This document shows, piece by piece, positions 52,019 to 52,770 of a stretch of DNA of 52,770 nt (positions are counted from its first letter, which is position 1; the number at the start of each line of letters is the position of its first letter). The stretch lies in assembly GCA_017431625.1 (NCBI GenBank), contig JAFRKQ010000031.1, positions 1 to 52,770 of the forward strand, in the 5' to 3' direction. The notes under the pieces are model-generated. The model had not been told where the DNA came from and searched no databases. It worked only from the letters and a program-made list of their open reading frames with translations. The position numbers and the translations under genes were made by a program. The DNA is from a bacterium. GTDB taxonomy: Bacteria > Patescibacteriota > Microgenomatia > UBA1400 > PJMF01.

Positions 52019-52113
52019 ACCTTGTATTATAAATCAAAATTCCCTCAAAACCGAGGCAATTTAAGCTCAATTTGTGGTATAATACGCCCAAGTTAGAAAG
52101 AAAGGCGTACCTT

Positions 52114-52593
52114 ATGAACATGCAACGTACAGCTGTCCTCGTCAAGCCAGATGGCCTTCAACGTGGACTTATCGGGGAAATTATCTCACGCTTCGAACGC
52201 AAAGGTCTCAAACTCGTCGGTATGAAAATGATCCAGATGAGCGATGAAATGCTTTCTGACTGGTATGCCGAGCACAAAGACAAGAGTTTTTTCAATGATC
52301 TCAAGGAATTTATGGCTGAGTTACCAATTATCGCCATGGTCTGGGAAGGCATTGATGCTGTCATGGTTGTGCGCCGTCTGGTAGGTACTACTCTCGGTCG
52401 TGAAGCCGAAGGTGGTTCCATTCGCGGCGACTTTGGTATGAGTCAACAATACAATCTCATTCATGCCTCAGCTAAGGAAGAAGACGCCAAACGCGAAATC
52501 GCCATCGTTTTTAATAGCAACGAATTATTCTCATATCACAGCGTTATCGACAGTGTCATCTACGCCCAATATGAGGTTAAAGAGTGTTCTTAA
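52114..52593 (+). CDS. ndk: nucleoside diphosphate kinase
   Basis: 159 aa. TAVLVKPDGLQRGLIGEII, GGSIRGDFG and the phosphorylated His117 in NLIHAS. Makes NTPs and dNTPs from the diphosphates, completing the tmk/dut dTTP pathway. TGTGGTATAAT (52078-52083) and SD AAAGG give a leader of about 24 nt, so not leaderless. A second Met two codons later is also possible. Confidence 0.95.
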   Translation: MNMQRTAVLVKPDGLQRGLIGEIISRFERKGLKLVGMKMIQMSDEMLSDWYAEHKDKSFFNDLKEFMAELPIIAMVWEGIDAVMVVRRLVGTTLGREAEGGSIRGDFGMSQQYNLIHASAKEEDAKREIAIVFNSNELFSYHSVIDSVIYAQYEVKECS

Positions 52594-52604
52594 ACACTCT
52601 TTTT
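52581..52604 (+). terminator. terminator overlapping the ndk stop
   Basis: Stem AGAGTGTT/AACACTCT (52581-52588/52593-52600) then T4. The stop codon (52591-52593) lies in the loop. The tRNA-Arg gene starts 3 nt after the T-run. Confidence 0.85.
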
Positions 52605-52606
52605 AG

Positions 52607-52678
52607 GCTTTCGTAGTGCAACGGATAGCACGTGAGTTTCCGGAACTTAAAATGTGGGTTCGATTCCCGCCGAAAGCA
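52607..52678 (+). tRNA. tRNA-Arg(CCG)
   Basis: Acceptor GCTTTCG/CGAAAGC, anticodon stem TGAGT/ACTTA with loop TTCCGGA (anticodon CCG), T-arm GTGGGTTCGATTCCCGC. No encoded CCA. No promoter of its own is seen; read-through from ndk is likely. Confidence 0.9.
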
Positions 52679-52731
52679 CCCAAAGGTTTTTCTCCATCTG
52701 CTTTTGTTAAATGAGTGCGTTTTTTGCTCTG

Positions 52732-52770
52732 GGATTTTTTTGTGAGCCTTTAAGGCTCACAAAAAAATCC
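52732..52770. repeat. dispersed element R1, hairpin core copy g
   Basis: A perfect 39-nt palindrome with a single central T: GGATTTTTTTGTGAGCCTT, T, then its complement, ending at the window edge. It is the hairpin part of R1 in its most perfect form. Confidence 0.75.

Noticed and set aside
1-52770. TGA read as glycine (Gracilibacteria-type code)
   Set aside because: Several genes end properly at TGA (for example murL and SIMPL) and conserved proteins have no internal TGA.

Overview
The window looks like a chromosomal segment of a Candidate Phyla Radiation (Patescibacteria) bacterium. The reasons are small compact operons, many short secreted or hypothetical proteins, glycine-rich and FISUMP-type surface proteins, a MurD2/MurL route to D-Glu, a lone QueH, a DUF4143 ATPase, and tRNA genes mostly without an encoded CCA. 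TGA is used as a normal stop (for example at the ends of the SIMPL and murL genes), so the recoded Gracilibacteria/Absconditabacteria are unlikely. The exact phylum cannot be told from this sequence.

Layout. 1-0.3 kb: a candidate structured ncRNA. 0.3-5.5 kb: two coupled large hypothetical genes, a secreted glycoside hydrolase and a PIN toxin-antitoxin pair. 5.6-9.7 kb: a glycine-rich secreted protein with a long structured leader, trpS with an extra tRNA-binding domain, and a GT87-like mannosyltransferase. 10-16 kb: a membrane trypsin-like protease with an S41 protease, the rpsF-ssb-rpsR operon and two surface or repeat proteins. 16-23 kb: ychF, a second glycine-rich protein, tmk-recR, dut and a reductase operon. 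23-31 kb: SIMPL protein, PH/SHOCT protein, MurF-like ligase, a CaCA exchanger, thrS and an unrecognised 305-aa protein. 31-40 kb: queH, tRNA-Lys and tRNA-Pro, a polytopic membrane protein, rplJ-rplL with an attenuator leader and a secreted protein. 40-44.5 kb: an RHH regulator, an excisionase-like HTH gene, a WecG/TagA glycosyltransferase, a DUF4143 ATPase between 33-bp tandem arrays, and a FISUMP-type secreted protein. 44.7-52.8 kb: murL-murD2, a PEGA protein, four tRNAs, small hypotheticals, a NUDIX gene overlapping a tRNA, and ndk.

Expression style. About 20 genes carry an extended -10 box (TGnTATAAT type) only 6-8 nt upstream of the start codon, so their mRNAs are predicted to be leaderless. 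Genes inside operons and a few special genes use Shine-Dalgarno sites (AAAGG/GGAGG). Many starts below were moved downstream of the longest possible ORF because of these signals.

Most notable structure. (1) Three unlinked secreted-protein genes (5642, 17513 and 43440) share an N-terminal module. Each has a 180-300 nt leader whose predicted first 10-13 nucleotides pair perfectly with a segment 60-100 nt before the start codon, and each has a shared 3'-UTR motif, so they look like one regulated modular family. (2) Nine intergenic arrays of a 9-mer (consensus TTGTTAAAC or its mirror) are repeated at exactly 11-bp steps. (3) A second dispersed palindromic element (GTGAGCC...GGCTCAC) sits next to 3' ends. 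(4) Direct 33-bp tandem arrays lie on both sides of the DUF4143 ATPase. (5) The ncRNA at the left edge has its own consensus promoter and an H-type pseudoknot.
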